Source: Candidatus Poribacteria bacterium
GTDB taxonomy: Bacteria; Poribacteria; WGA-4E; PCPOR2b
DNA: 64,000 nucleotides
Reading direction: 5' to 3'
NCBI GenBank assembly: GCA_003635265.1
Contig: PYIZ01000038.1
Coordinates: forward strand, 24,986-88,985
This document shows positions 43,218 through 52,506 of this stretch, in pieces. Below the pieces are notes generated by a model. It was not told where the DNA came from, searched no databases, and worked only from the letters and a program-made list of their open reading frames with translations. Numbering within the stretch: the stretch's first letter is position 1; every line of letters begins with the position of its first letter. The position numbers and the translations under genes are program-made.

Positions 43218-44690
43218 ATGAAAAGACGGAAATCGTATCGATGCTACGGATTTAATTTACTGGGGTGTCTCACCGCTTTGGTTTTCATCCTATTTTTGCA
43301 GCCCACCCTAGGACTTACACAGGAAGAAAACGATGCTTCCAAAGATATATTAGATGACGAACTATTAGAAAATATATCGTTGCTCTCAGAAGTGTTGGCA
43401 CACATCCAACAGAATCACTTGGATTCTCCCGATTCCGAACCACTCATGTATGGTGCAATTCGAGGCATGTTGCGGACGCTAGATCCATACAGCCAATTTT
43501 TCCCTCCAGAAAACTATGCGGACTTTCGCACAGAGAGCCGTGGCACTTACGGCGGACTCGGCATGGAGATCGGTATACGGGATGAGCGGCTAACAATCGT
43601 CTCCCCCTTTAAGGGAACCCCCGCCGATAAAGCGGGACTCCAGAGCGGCGATATTATCAGTCATATCGAAGGCAAATCGACAACAAACATGACAACGACT
43701 GACGCTGTCGAACACCTTCGGGGTGAGCCGGGAACACAGGTCACTATCACGATTGTCCGTGAAGGTGAACCGAAACCGCTAGAAGTCACACTGACACGCG
43801 ACGTTATCCAATTTCCTAGTGTCGAATCAAAGGTCCTCAGGACAAATATCGGATATATACGGATTAATCAATTCCGCGATAACACCGCTAGTGACGTGGA
43901 TAAGGTATTCGAAACATTTAACGAACAGGAAATAGAGGGACTCATTTTGGATCTCCGATCTAATCCCGGCGGCTTACTTCGATCTGCGGTTGAGATCGCT
44001 AGCGACTTTTTGGAACCGGGACAATTGATTGTTTATACACAAGGCAAGACCCCGCGCGAAGAATACAACGCAGAGAGAGGCAAACAGCAAAAACGTTATC
44101 CTCTGATCGTCCTTGTCAACGGTGGCAGCGCGAGCGCATCCGAGATTGTCGCCGGTGCAATCAAAGATCACGGACGTGGCTTGGTTATGGGGGAAAAGAC
44201 CTTCGGGAAGGCCTCCGTACAGCAAGTCTTTCCACTGAGCGGTGGTGCCGCCGTCAAACTGACCGTAGCACACTATTATAGTCCGAGTGGGGTTGATATT
44301 CACAAAATTGGCATCGTCCCTGACATTGAGGATCCATGGTTCAGTCGTTCAGAAATTCAGATGTTACGGAAACTTCAAAACCATAAGGAAATCACGGACT
44401 TTATTGAAAAGAACGGGGAGGACATCCTCTCTCAGTTGGAAAAGGCACAACACGCCTCAAAAGAGGACACCGAAGCTGCCTCAACCCTGAGGACATACCA
44501 ACGACTGGTCGATTCGCTTACAGCGGAAGGGATTGTCTTGAGCGACATCGGGTTGAAACTCGCAATTGCGCGTAAGACGGAAAACGATATAGATGAGTAC
44601 GAATATGACCCACGAATCATTCGGGCTATCGACCAATTGCGTGTGTTCAAAATTTATCAGTCAACGTTGAAAACCGACGACTCAGAATAA
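43218..44690 (+). CDS. ctpA: C-terminal processing peptidase (S41 family)
   Basis: A 490-residue exported serine protease. The signal segment ([21 protein letters not shown]) is followed by a PDZ domain ([40 protein letters not shown]) and the S41 catalytic domain. The nucleophile Ser is in [14 protein letters not shown] and the general-base Lys in [13 protein letters not shown], the standard Ser-Lys dyad. The C-terminal ~140 residues are helical. The ATG at 43218 follows ATAAGGTTCACT, a weak site; translation is probably coupled to the upstream gene. It cleaves periplasmic protein C-termini. Confidence 0.9.
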   Translation: MKRRKSYRCYGFNLLGCLTALVFILFLQPTLGLTQEENDASKDILDDELLENISLLSEVLAHIQQNHLDSPDSEPLMYGAIRGMLRTLDPYSQFFPPENYADFRTESRGTYGGLGMEIGIRDERLTIVSPFKGTPADKAGLQSGDIISHIEGKSTTNMTTTDAVEHLRGEPGTQVTITIVREGEPKPLEVTLTRDVIQFPSVESKVLRTNIGYIRINQFRDNTASDVDKVFETFNEQEIEGLILDLRSNPGGLLRSAVEIASDFLEPGQLIVYTQGKTPREEYNAERGKQQKRYPLIVLVNGGSASASEIVAGAIKDHGRGLVMGEKTFGKASVQQVFPLSGGAAVKLTVAHYYSPSGVDIHKIGIVPDIEDPWFSRSEIQMLRKLQNHKEITDFIEKNGEDILSQLEKAQHASKEDTEAASTLRTYQRLVDSLTAEGIVLSDIGLKLAIARKTENDIDEYEYDPRIIRAIDQLRVFKIYQSTLKTDDSE

Positions 44691-44715
44691 CCTATCAGCA
44701 ATTGAGTACGATTTA

Positions 44716-45495
44716 ATGATTACGAAACGAATTATTCCATGCCTCGACGTTCGAGCGGGCAAGGTCACAAAAGGAGTTGCTTTCCAAGGCAATATTGATG
44801 TCGGCGATCCGGTGGCGATGGCGCGTGCGTACTATGAAGGTGGGGTGGACGAGCTTGTGTTTTACGACATCACCGCTAGCAACGAGAGACGCGACATTAT
44901 GATTGATGTCGTTTCAGCAGTCGCGGCAGAGATCTTCATCCCCTTCTCGGTGGGCGGTGGACTACGAACGTTGGATGATATGCGCCGGGTGCTCCTCGCG
45001 GGAGCGGAAAAGGTGAGTATCGACTCCGGCGCAGTGAGAAATCCACAACTCCTCGCGGAGGGCGCAAAAGCGTTTGGTAGTCAGTGTGTCGTGCTAAGTA
45101 TGCAGGTCAAGAGGGTCCCGAAGAGTGATGAAATCCCAAGCGGATTTGAGATCTACATTGACGGTGGTCGTCGTCCGATGGGGTTAGATGCCCTCCAGTG
45201 GGCGCAACGCGGTGTGGAATTAGGGGCGGGTGAAATCGTGGTCAACAGTATCGACCAAGATGGAACGAAAGCGGGGTATGACATCGAACTGACAGGAGCA
45301 ATTGCGGCACTCGTTCCCGTGCCTGTCATTGCGTCTGGCGGGGCTGGCAATCCGCAACATATCCGCGATGTCTTTGTCGCAAGCAACGCCGACGCCGCCA
45401 TTGTCGCTTCAATCACCCATTACGGTGAGTTCTCGATTGAGCATATCAAGCAATATCTTGAGAAAGAAGGGGTCCCGACCCGCAATACATGGTAG
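44716..45495 (+). CDS. hisF: Imidazole glycerol phosphate synthase subunit HisF, variant
   Basis: A 259-residue TIM-barrel cyclase subunit that makes imidazole glycerol phosphate and AICAR in histidine synthesis. The first catalytic Asp11 is intact ([15 protein letters not shown]), as are [14 protein letters not shown], the phosphate-binding [12 protein letters not shown] and [14 protein letters not shown]. The second catalytic position, Asp130 in the Thermotoga enzyme (AIDAKR), is Gln130 here (LSMQVKR). The rest fits HisF in length and order. No other his gene is adjacent, so it may be a paralog of different specificity. The ribosome-binding site is poor. Confidence 0.85.
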   Translation: MITKRIIPCLDVRAGKVTKGVAFQGNIDVGDPVAMARAYYEGGVDELVFYDITASNERRDIMIDVVSAVAAEIFIPFSVGGGLRTLDDMRRVLLAGAEKVSIDSGAVRNPQLLAEGAKAFGSQCVVLSMQVKRVPKSDEIPSGFEIYIDGGRRPMGLDALQWAQRGVELGAGEIVVNSIDQDGTKAGYDIELTGAIAALVPVPVIASGGAGNPQHIRDVFVASNADAAIVASITHYGEFSIEHIKQYLEKEGVPTRNTW

Positions 45496-45550
45496 TACAT
45501 TGGTTGATTGGTTCATTAGTTCACTAGTTCATTAATGTACTAATGAACTA
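45493..45550. repeat. TTCATTAG repeat overlapping the end of the ThDP gene
   Basis: GTACATTGGTTGATTGGTTC, then ATTAGTTCACTAGTTCATTA and ATGTACTAATGAAC lie between convergent genes. The last 18 bases of the minus-strand ThDP enzyme gene, including its stop codon, are within this repeat. Confidence 0.75.
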
Positions 45551-47169
45551 CTCTGCCGGAATGTCGGTGCTCTTACACTTTCGATGGCTACGTTGATGCA
45601 CGCAGGCAATCCCGACTCCAGTGCCCGCTCAACCGCCGGGGTGAGATCGCACGGAGGCTCGACAAACTCGCCATGCCCTCCCAGCGCTTCAATCATCTTG
45701 TCGTACCGTGACGGCAACAACTCACAACCGACCGTGCGCTCTTCCCCATAATTTTGAATCTGCAACTGATGCTCTGCATTCCAACGCGCGTCGTTCCCAA
45801 CAATGGCAACGATAGGCAGATTGTAGCGTAACGCGGTATCAAACTCCATTGCATGGTAGCCGAATGTGCCATCGCCCAAGAAAACGAGGACGGGTCGTTG
45901 CGGATGGGCTAGTTTTGCCGCAAGTCCCAACGGAACAGAACTACCGATTGAGCCTGCCGGACCATTGATAAGGCGATGTTCCGCTTCCAACCCCGCCTGT
46001 ACCCACTGCCCAAACTCCCCACCATCACTGACAAATACCGCACCATCATCAAGGAATGGCTGCAGTGCCTCACACACACGCAATGGATGAATAGGTCGAT
46101 CCGCAGTGTTACGTATCTGCTCCCATTCAGGAGGGGTAGCCCTTCGTGCTGCCATCACCTCTGCTCGCCAAGAGCCACACTGTCCTTCCCTTTGCGAGTC
46201 TTCAAGGGTTTGTGCTGCGGTCGTCAACTGACGCACTATTCCCGTCGGTTCGGCGTGTATCGTCAGAACAACTCGGCTTTCTGTGCGTAGCTGCGACGCA
46301 TCGGCATCGATCTGGATGAAGCGGCATCCTTCAGAAAAAAAAGGTGGCTGTCCGAACCGTAGCGAGAAGTCTAATTTCTTACCCACCAACAACACGAGGT
46401 CTGCTTTGCTCAAGCAATTTGTCGCCTGATGCAGCCACGGATCGTTGACCCCACGCGGACTTTCCATCGGGAGGGCGGGAATACCCGTTGCTTCGGATAG
46501 CTGCTCCACTTCCACCCATCGCAAGGGACGTCCCATAGCGGGACCCGCCAAGATGAGTGGGTGCTTTGCTTCGGTCAGTTGGCGGAGTATATCGTCCACG
46601 TCGCTTGTTGGAGGGATACCTGTGGATGTATTATCTTTATCCGCTCCATGAAGGGGTTGGGGAGAGACGATAGCTTCTAAGACATCGGAGGGTAGACTCA
46701 GGTGAACTGGCCCGGGGCGTCCTTCGCACGCCAGAGAGAGGGCGGTAGCGATTGCCTCGTCCAAGTGGTCGGTGTCTTCCACCAGCCATGCTGCTTTTGT
46801 AACCGGCTCGGTGGTAGCGACCTGATCTATCTCCTGAAATGCGCCGCTGCCGATTTGGGCGTGAGGAGCATGTCCGCTTAATAGGACCACCGGCGATTCT
46901 GCCATCAATGCCCCATATAGCGCGGAGATAGCGTTGCAGTGACCGGGTCCCGCGGTCAGCAGTGCGACACCCGGCTGCTCGGTCAAGCGTCCCCAGCCAT
47001 CTGCCATGTGCACCGCTGCTGCTTCGTGGCGTGTGTGGATAAGATTAATATCGCGCCCGATGCTCGCATCATATAGGGAAAGGATCTGGTTGCCAGAGAG
47101 CGAGAAGAGATGCTTAACTCCCGCAGCAATCAAGGAATCTATCAGCAGTTCTGCACCGGTTTTTGACAT
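45532..47169 (-). CDS. ThDP-dependent enzyme, acetolactate synthase-like
   Basis: A 545-residue protein with the three-domain plan of acetolactate synthase/benzoylformate decarboxylase. The catalytic Glu is in THTRHEAAAVHMADGWGR-type sequence (IHTRHEAAAVHM), and the ThDP-magnesium motif is VFLGDGTFGYHAMEFDTALR with NDARWN. The FAD-binding middle domain looks degenerate, so it is more likely a decarboxylase or lyase than true IlvB. I start at ATG 47169 (MSKTGAELL) after AGAGGGGATC. Its last residues (SSSLVH) are read from an intergenic repeat. It lies downstream of Nudix and PhyH genes. Confidence 0.82.
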   Translation of the reverse strand: MSKTGAELLIDSLIAAGVKHLFSLSGNQILSLYDASIGRDINLIHTRHEAAAVHMADGWGRLTEQPGVALLTAGPGHCNAISALYGALMAESPVVLLSGHAPHAQIGSGAFQEIDQVATTEPVTKAAWLVEDTDHLDEAIATALSLACEGRPGPVHLSLPSDVLEAIVSPQPLHGADKDNTSTGIPPTSDVDDILRQLTEAKHPLILAGPAMGRPLRWVEVEQLSEATGIPALPMESPRGVNDPWLHQATNCLSKADLVLLVGKKLDFSLRFGQPPFFSEGCRFIQIDADASQLRTESRVVLTIHAEPTGIVRQLTTAAQTLEDSQREGQCGSWRAEVMAARRATPPEWEQIRNTADRPIHPLRVCEALQPFLDDGAVFVSDGGEFGQWVQAGLEAEHRLINGPAGSIGSSVPLGLAAKLAHPQRPVLVFLGDGTFGYHAMEFDTALRYNLPIVAIVGNDARWNAEHQLQIQNYGEERTVGCELLPSRYDKMIEALGGHGEFVEPPCDLTPAVERALESGLPACINVAIESVRAPTFRQSSSLVH

Positions 47170-47279
47170 GGGATCCCCTCTATAGTTATTAATCAATAGT
47201 GCTAGTTCACAGTTGTTGATACGCTCTCTGGTCAAAGACCAAAAGTGAAACGTGAAACGATAGGTCGGGGATTGCAATT

Positions 47280-47753
47280 TTAGCGGGATTTTATTTTTTC
47301 AAGCCCTAAGTATCGCGTCTCTGGAAATCCTGCCTCAAGGTCGTCCCAAAAGCGATTTTTTAGAATTGTGGGACGCACAGCCAAGCCTTCCATATCCGCT
47401 TTTGAAAAGAAACGCGCATTGACGAGAAAAGCCTCCCCTTGCTCCCGGTTGGCAAGGGTGAGATCGCCGTCGAACCTTTTGCACCGAATGAAAAATTTGC
47501 AGAAGTGATAACCCGGTTCAGCATATTCGACGATATAGACGATACGATCCAGTACAACGGATAGCCCTGTTTCCTCCATCGTCTCACGCCGTGCACAGTC
47601 GAAGATGGATTCACTCCCCTGTAATTTCCCGCCCGGCGGCACCCAAAAATCGTACTGTCCTCGCTCCCTGTGATTGACTAGCAGTAGTCGATCGTGGTGC
47701 GTGATCAATGCAGCGGCACTGATTCCATATCTCATTGGTTCGGTCTCTGCCAT
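47280..47753 (-). CDS. Nudix hydrolase
   Basis: A 157-residue pyrophosphohydrolase for nucleotide-type diphosphates. The Nudix box is complete, GGKLQGSESIFDCARRETME followed by ETGL, with the R-E-x-x-E-E-x-G core. The N-terminal strand ISAALITHHDRLLLVNHRER is typical. There is no additional domain that would indicate substrate. It starts 12 bases after the stop of the PhyH gene and precedes the ThDP enzyme, forming a likely three-gene minus-strand operon. Confidence 0.85.
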   Translation of the reverse strand: MAETEPMRYGISAAALITHHDRLLLVNHRERGQYDFWVPPGGKLQGSESIFDCARRETMEETGLSVVLDRIVYIVEYAEPGYHFCKFFIRCKRFDGDLTLANREQGEAFLVNARFFSKADMEGLAVRPTILKNRFWDDLEAGFPETRYLGLEKIKSR

Positions 47754-47765
47754 TAAACCGCGCCA

Positions 47766-48620
47766 CTATACGGCTGGCGGTCGTCGGGGTGCCATGGGTT
47801 CAATAATAGTACGCCTATCCGGGGTCAAACGCCCTAACAGTGCTTCGGAAGTCTGATAGTTGAATCGCTCACGCACATATTTTGGGGAGTAGCGGTAAAC
47901 AACCGTTCGACGATAGCCGGGATTGGTGCGTTCCGCAGAACCGTGCGTTATTGCATCAGTAAATAGCAAAACGTCCCCCGCCTTCAGATACATCTCCTTC
48001 ACAGCAACTGCTGTCCCAGCGGGTTTACCGCTCACACCGTCATAAACCAAGCCCCGTCCGTCCACATGTAGCCGAGGGTGGATTTCGGTGCATTTGTGGC
48101 TGCCCGGTATGAGGACAGGTGGTCCGTCGCCTTCACCGATATCGTGGAGCGCCATCAATACGTTGATCTGACCCACCAGCCATTCCCCGGTATTGTTCTG
48201 GCGAAACGTCAAATAGCTCAACGGGACATGTCCACCGCAGTGAATGTGGATGAAACCACCGGGACCACGCATATTAAGAAAGTTCTCGTGAATCGAAAGC
48301 CCATTGACGACGGAGTGGATGTACTTCTTGACCAAGTCAATCCAAGCGGGATAGTCTATCAACCGCTCAAAGACGGAACCACCCTCAACAATATTCTGAA
48401 AGTTGACACCGTTTTCTTCGTTGTATGTGTGCGTCTCCACATTCCCAATCCAACGGCTTCTTTCACGTGGATTCGCATTGGCGACCCACGGCTCCTCGAC
48501 ATAAGCCTCGTGGTCATCTATCCACTGATTTATCTCGTCCAGATCTGCTGATGAGATTGCGTTTTCTAAGACTAGATAACCTTGCAGGTCAAATAGATAG
48601 TCCTGTACGTTTCCATCCAT
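47766..48620 (-). CDS. PhyH family protein with H-x-G in place of H-x-D
   Basis: A 284-residue PhyH-fold protein. By alignment with the gene at 13516, the metal strand reads GGFIHIHCGGHV, so His127 is followed by Gly129 instead of Asp. The distal His226 (AITHGSAERT) and the Arg pair 237/238 are intact, and LIPGSHKC is conserved. The neighbouring His125 or His131 could serve as an alternative ligand. Like its relative at 13516 it could be a halogenase-type or divergent oxygenase. AATTAGGAGCAA precedes ATG 48620. It appears to lead an operon with Nudix and ThDP genes. Confidence 0.75.
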   Translation of the reverse strand: MDGNVQDYLFDLQGYLVLENAISSADLDEINQWIDDHEAYVEEPWVANANPRERSRWIGNVETHTYNEENGVNFQNIVEGGSVFERLIDYPAWIDLVKKYIHSVVNGLSIHENFLNMRGPGGFIHIHCGGHVPLSYLTFRQNNTGEWLVGQINVLMALHDIGEGDGPPVLIPGSHKCTEIHPRLHVDGRGLVYDGVSGKPAGTAVAVKEMYLKAGDVLLFTDAITHGSAERTNPGYRRTVVYRYSPKYVRERFNYQTSEALLGRLTPDRRTIIEPMAPRRPPAV

Positions 48621-48768
48621 CTTTTGCTCCTAATTTACCACATTCAAAATAGATCCCTGCGTTCCACCCATCACATCTTCATCAATTTTTGCACAAGGTT
48701 TGATTTTAGATTGACCTATCTGCTGATTCCGTTCGCAAGTGAGCAGAAATCGGTAATTGAAAAAACTC

Positions 48769-48954
48769 CTAACGTAATAACCGCGTAGAAAAAAACAGAA
48801 CCTCAAGATTTTCGATTTCGTCAGTCTCAGGATTTAGTCGTGCGATGACTTCATCTGCAAGTTCCTCACTCTCCTGCTCTAGATACGGGGGGCAGGTATT
48901 TATGTAAAGAATATCCGCTTCACGGTCATACTGAAATGTTAGGTGCGTTCCCAT
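48769..48954 (-). CDS. DUF2283 family small protein
   Basis: A 61-residue protein with the DUF2283 signature: FQYDREADILYINTCPP, then ELADEVIARLNPETDEIENL. These small beta-rich proteins occur widely near toxin-antitoxin-like or mobile genes, and no activity has been assigned that I know of. The ATG at 48954 has GGAGGAGACATTGA upstream, which supports translation. It is not clearly linked to its neighbours. Confidence 0.7.
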   Translation of the reverse strand: MGTHLTFQYDREADILYINTCPPYLEQESEELADEVIARLNPETDEIENLEVLFFSTRLLR

Positions 48955-49234
48955 TCAATGTCTCCTCCCGCAGTCAGCACAGAACTTCAGATGTCAACTA
49001 AACCAGTTGCACATGTCGCCCCGTTGGGGCTATGTTGGTTCACTCTGACTAATTTTGATTCATTGGTGTTGGGTTTCGCTGGCGCTTAACCCAACCTACG
49101 GGGGTGTGTGCAAGTTACGGCATACGGAGTATGCCTACCACTATTAATTTGGGTAATTATAGTGTCATAGCAGAAGTTTAGTCAAGGAGATAAACAGAGA
49201 TGAGATTATCAAGAAACACAATCCGCCTCATCTT
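48955..49234. repeat. Composite repeat region
   Basis: This holds three repeat families in a row: ACATGTCGCCCCGTTGGGGC at 49011-49030; a GCTTAACCCAACCTACGGGG block at about 49084; and GGCATACGGAGTATGCC at 49119-49135 (copy 3), followed by TACCACTATTA. No gene is seen. Confidence 0.75.
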
Positions 49235-50944
49235 TCACGGCGTGTACTCGTGACCGTAACGGATGGTGTATCGGTAGCCCTGCTCGGTGAGGAAGAGCTG
49301 ACGGTTGATTGCAAACTCCTGATCTCGTGAATCGCGGGTAACGATTGAGTAGAAGTGCGCGAGCGAGCCGTCAGTTTTGGGACGGAGGATGCGTCCGAGA
49401 CGTTGAGCCTCTTCTTGGCGCGAACCGAACGTGCCAGAAATTTGAATCGCGACATTCGCATCGGGGAGGTCAATCGCAAAGTTGGCGACTTTGGAAACAA
49501 CGAGCAACTTAATCTCGCCCTGCCGAAACTGTTCGTAGAGTTCGCCGCGCTCACGGTTCGGGGTTTGTCCCATAATCAGGGGTGCGTTTAGACTTGTAGC
49601 GATCTCCTTGAGTTGCTCGATATATTGCCCAATTACAAGTATCTGATCCCCTTCGTGTCGCTCGATCAGTTCGCACACGACGGGAAATTTGTCCGGATTC
49701 TCGGAAGCGATGCGGAACTTCTGCCTGGCACTGGCGACAGCGTAACTCATGCGCAGGTGTTCGGGTAGGTCTACGCGGATTTCGGTGCACTCAGCGGTCG
49801 CGATCCAGCCCTGCTGTTCCAACTCGCGCCAAGGCACATCATACTTTTTCGGTCCAATCAAGCTGAACACATCATCTTCCCTGCCATCTTCTCGCACCAG
49901 TGTTGCGGTCAATCCGAGGCGACGTTTCCCCTGAATCTCCGCAGTCATCCGAAAAACAGGAGCGGGCAACAGATGAACTTCATCGTAGATAATCAAGCCC
50001 CAATCCATCTCGGAGAAGAGTCCCAAATGAACGAAGTCCTCCGATTTGCGCCTGCGATAGGTCAGGATCTGGTAGGTGGTCACTGTGATTGGACGGATTT
50101 CCTTACGGTCACTGGTGTATTCGCCGATCTCCTCCGGCGCAATCGTCGTCTTATCAAGAAATTCATCAATCCACTGGCGCACAGCGATTGTATTTGTCGA
50201 AAGGATCAGCGTGTGACATTTGGTCTCGAACAAAATACCAAGCCCGACGATGGTCTTACCCGCACCACAAGGGAGGACAATTACGCCGCTGCCGCCGCGC
50301 ACATCGCCTCCCAGATGAAAAACCTCTGCTGCATCGCGTTGATAGTCACGCAGATTGAAATCCGTCCCTGATAGTGTTGTAGGTCGAGGCGCAATCTCCA
50401 GATAACTTCCGCTGACGTAGCCCGCAAGATCTTCAACCGGAAAGCCTATTTTGATTAACGCCTGCTTGATGTGTCCGCGAAGTTGGTAGGGAACGGAGAC
50501 AGTCTGAGGATCTACCTGCTTGCCCAGCAGATTTTTCACCGATTCGCTGTGAGCAATTTCAGCCATGAGCACCGGATCTTCGGCGTGCAAAACCAAGTCG
50601 TGATCCCCGGCGCGATCGGGATTCAGGTCGGCGTGCTTCATCAACTTAACCCGCCCGTAGCGAGACACATAATCAATTATCTCAGCGATGATATTTTGTG
50701 GCACATCATATTTGGTGTACTCATCGAGCGCGTCCAAAATGTCCCCGACTTCCATCCCTGCAGCGGCAGCATTCCACAACGAAAGAGGTGTGATGCGATA
50801 GGTGTGGATATGTTCGGGACTCTTTTCCAACTCCGCAAAGCTGGCGAGTGCGTCTCTTGCCCCCTCATAAAGTGGACTGTCAACTTCGAGGAGCACTGTC
50901 CGATCGCTCTGGACGATCAACGGGTTTTGTGGATTGTATGGCAT
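49235..50944 (-). CDS. Bacterial XPB-type DNA repair helicase
   Basis: A 569-residue superfamily 2 helicase of the bacterial/archaeal XPB group, implicated in DNA unwinding during repair. The N-terminal XPB-specific domain (residues 1-190) precedes LRDYQRDAAEVF, Walker A in LPCGAGKTIVGL, the DEVH box in IIYDEVHLLPA, and the RED motif in LVREDGREDDVFSLIGP. The thumb-like and C-terminal helicase domains follow (QEEAQRLGRILRPK). folK ends only three bases before its ATG, so the two genes form an operon. Confidence 0.92.
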   Translation of the reverse strand: MPYNPQNPLIVQSDRTVLLEVDSPLYEGARDALASFAELEKSPEHIHTYRITPLSLWNAAAAGMEVGDILDALDEYTKYDVPQNIIAEIIDYVSRYGRVKLMKHADLNPDRAGDHDLVLHAEDPVLMAEIAHSESVKNLLGKQVDPQTVSVPYQLRGHIKQALIKIGFPVEDLAGYVSGSYLEIAPRPTTLSGTDFNLRDYQRDAAEVFHLGGDVRGGSGVIVLPCGAGKTIVGLGILFETKCHTLILSTNTIAVRQWIDEFLDKTTIAPEEIGEYTSDRKEIRPITVTTYQILTYRRRKSEDFVHLGLFSEMDWGLIIYDEVHLLPAPVFRMTAEIQGKRRLGLTATLVREDGREDDVFSLIGPKKYDVPWRELEQQGWIATAECTEIRVDLPEHLRMSYAVASARQKFRIASENPDKFPVVCELIERHEGDQILVIGQYIEQLKEIATSLNAPLIMGQTPNRERGELYEQFRQGEIKLLVVSKVANFAIDLPDANVAIQISGTFGSRQEEAQRLGRILRPKTDGSLAHFYSIVTRDSRDQEFAINRQLFLTEQGYRYTIRYGHEYTP

Positions 50945-50947
50945 TGG

Positions 50948-51460
50948 TCAAATCCTTGCATCAATTTTTGGTGGAGGTGTCACGAGTTTGACGGTTTTCT
51001 GGTCATTTAGGTTGGAGAGCAGGGTTCGGATATTTTCTTGAAGGACTGGATGAAGGACCTCCGGAGCGATCTCGGCGAATGGGACAAGGACAAAACTGCG
51101 CTGGTGCATTTCGGGGTGCGGTACGATAAGATTCGGTGTATTGATGCAACACTGGTCGTAGATTAGCAGATCCAAATCTACCTCTCGTGGTCCCCAACGT
51201 GCTCGATGCTTTCGTCCAACTGCCCGCTCAATTTCCTTCAGCAACGCCAACAACCGATGGATCAGCAAATCAGTTTCGACAGCGATGACACCGTTCAGAA
51301 ACCAATCCTGTTTCTCATAGCCGACGGGTTCGGTTTCGTAGAGGGAAGAGATCTGTATCAGCGAGACGCTATCTGCTTCTAACAGCAGCCGTAACGCTTG
51401 AGTGATATAATTGAAGCGGTCGTCGATGTTCGATCCAAAACCGATGTATGCGTGTGCCAT
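50948..51460 (-). CDS. folK: 2-amino-4-hydroxy-6-hydroxymethyldihydropteridine pyrophosphokinase
   Basis: A 170-residue HPPK of folate synthesis, transferring pyrophosphate from ATP to 6-hydroxymethyl-7,8-dihydropterin. The signatures are clear: AYIGFGSNIDDR, YETEPVGYEKQDWFLNGV, ARWGPREVDLDLLIYD (magnesium-binding Asp residues) and HPEMHQRSFVLVPFAEIAP. I start at ATG 51460; the track's TTG two codons earlier adds nothing conserved. It overlaps no other folate gene and is directly upstream of the XPB helicase. Confidence 0.93.
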   Translation of the reverse strand: MAHAYIGFGSNIDDRFNYITQALRLLLEADSVSLIQISSLYETEPVGYEKQDWFLNGVIAVETDLLIHRLLALLKEIERAVGRKHRARWGPREVDLDLLIYDQCCINTPNLIVPHPEMHQRSFVLVPFAEIAPEVLHPVLQENIRTLLSNLNDQKTVKLVTPPPKIDARI

Positions 51461-51466
51461 ATTCAA

Positions 51467-51516
51467 GAGTTCATTTGTGCATTAGTTCATTGGTTCATTA
51501 ATAGTAAAACGTGATG
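51467..51516. repeat. TTCATTAG repeat upstream of folK
   Basis: The spacer reads GTTCATTTGTGCATTAGTTC, then ATTGGTTCATTAATAG, then AAAACGTGATGCGTCAGAAG. It is the common intergenic repeat pair, here lying directly upstream of folK. Confidence 0.7.
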
Positions 51517-51649
51517 CGTCAGAAGAATAAGGAAAATAATCATGTCAAAATAGCCGAGTGTATTACCTGTTGAATGTGCGTTTGCGATTACACTAGGTAT
51601 ATTCAGTTTCACCGTTTCTGTTCGGCAAGCTATAGGAGAAGTTAACAGT

Positions 51650-52465
51650 ATGAAGAACAAGAACGATTTGCAAAGCTCCCAAATGTGTAAGGCGTCACCT
51701 CCAAGCAAACTGGTGGGCGTGGGTGGCCACCAGTTGTATATCCACTGCATCGGCGAAGGCAGCCCGACCGTGGTGTTGGATGCCGGGCGAGGCGGCAGCT
51801 CAAATGACTGGCGGAACGTACAGCCTGACCTCGCAAAATTTACCCGGGTCTGTTCATATGATCGTGCCGGTTATGGCTTCAGCGAACCGGGTCCCAAACC
51901 CCGTACGGGACAGCAGATTATCAATGAACTCCATAAATTACTGGTCAACGCAGGAATTGAAGGTCCCTATGTTCTAGTGGGGCACTCGTCTGGCGGATTG
52001 CATGTTCGCCTTTACGCCAGTCAGTATCCGGACGAGGTCGTTGGGATGGCACTAATTGACCCATCACACGAAGATCAACGTCTACGCATACCCGCGGAGA
52101 TTTGGAAAGTTGCCGCGCCCACACCGGAACCGGGAACCGCAGATTATGATGAATTTGTTGCCCGCCCAGAGACGGACGTACAGGTACGCGCCAATCGTGC
52201 CTTACCTCCAAAGCTGAGAGATATACCGTTAATAGTGCTGACAGGCGATCAAAGACCATCTACGCTACCGGGCATCTCAGAGGCATTACTGAATCAAGCG
52301 TGGCAAACTATCCAAGAAATGTGGGCGGAACTACCCCTTCTCTCGTCCAACGGAAGACGGATCACCGCTAAAAAGAGCGGTCACGACATTCCAAGAGACC
52401 AGCCTAAAACCGTAATTGAAGCAATTCGGCAAATTGTCGAGGAGGTTCGGCGTGAACAGAAGTGA
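51650..52465 (+). CDS. Alpha/beta hydrolase
   Basis: A 271-residue alpha/beta-hydrolase-fold enzyme. The nucleophile elbow is in VLVGHSSGGLHVRLYA (G-H-S-S-G), the oxyanion region near LDAGRGGSSNDW, and a late catalytic His in KKSGHDIPRDQP. These enzymes cleave esters, lactones or haloalkanes; the sequence does not tell which. It has no signal peptide. The stop overlaps the start region of the next ORF. It opens a plus-strand pair before the accessory patch. Confidence 0.82.
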   Translation: MKNKNDLQSSQMCKASPPSKLVGVGGHQLYIHCIGEGSPTVVLDAGRGGSSNDWRNVQPDLAKFTRVCSYDRAGYGFSEPGPKPRTGQQIINELHKLLVNAGIEGPYVLVGHSSGGLHVRLYASQYPDEVVGMALIDPSHEDQRLRIPAEIWKVAAPTPEPGTADYDEFVARPETDVQVRANRALPPKLRDIPLIVLTGDQRPSTLPGISEALLNQAWQTIQEMWAELPLLSSNGRRITAKKSGHDIPRDQPKTVIEAIRQIVEEVRREQK

Positions 52466-52506
52466 AATATCTACCTGACCCCCTGTCTGAGAACGGAGGA
52501 ATTGAG

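Noticed and set aside
45532-47169. Considered as acetolactate synthase IlvB
   Set aside because: No ilvN or ilvC neighbour and the FAD-binding segment is poorly conserved; called only ThDP-dependent enzyme.
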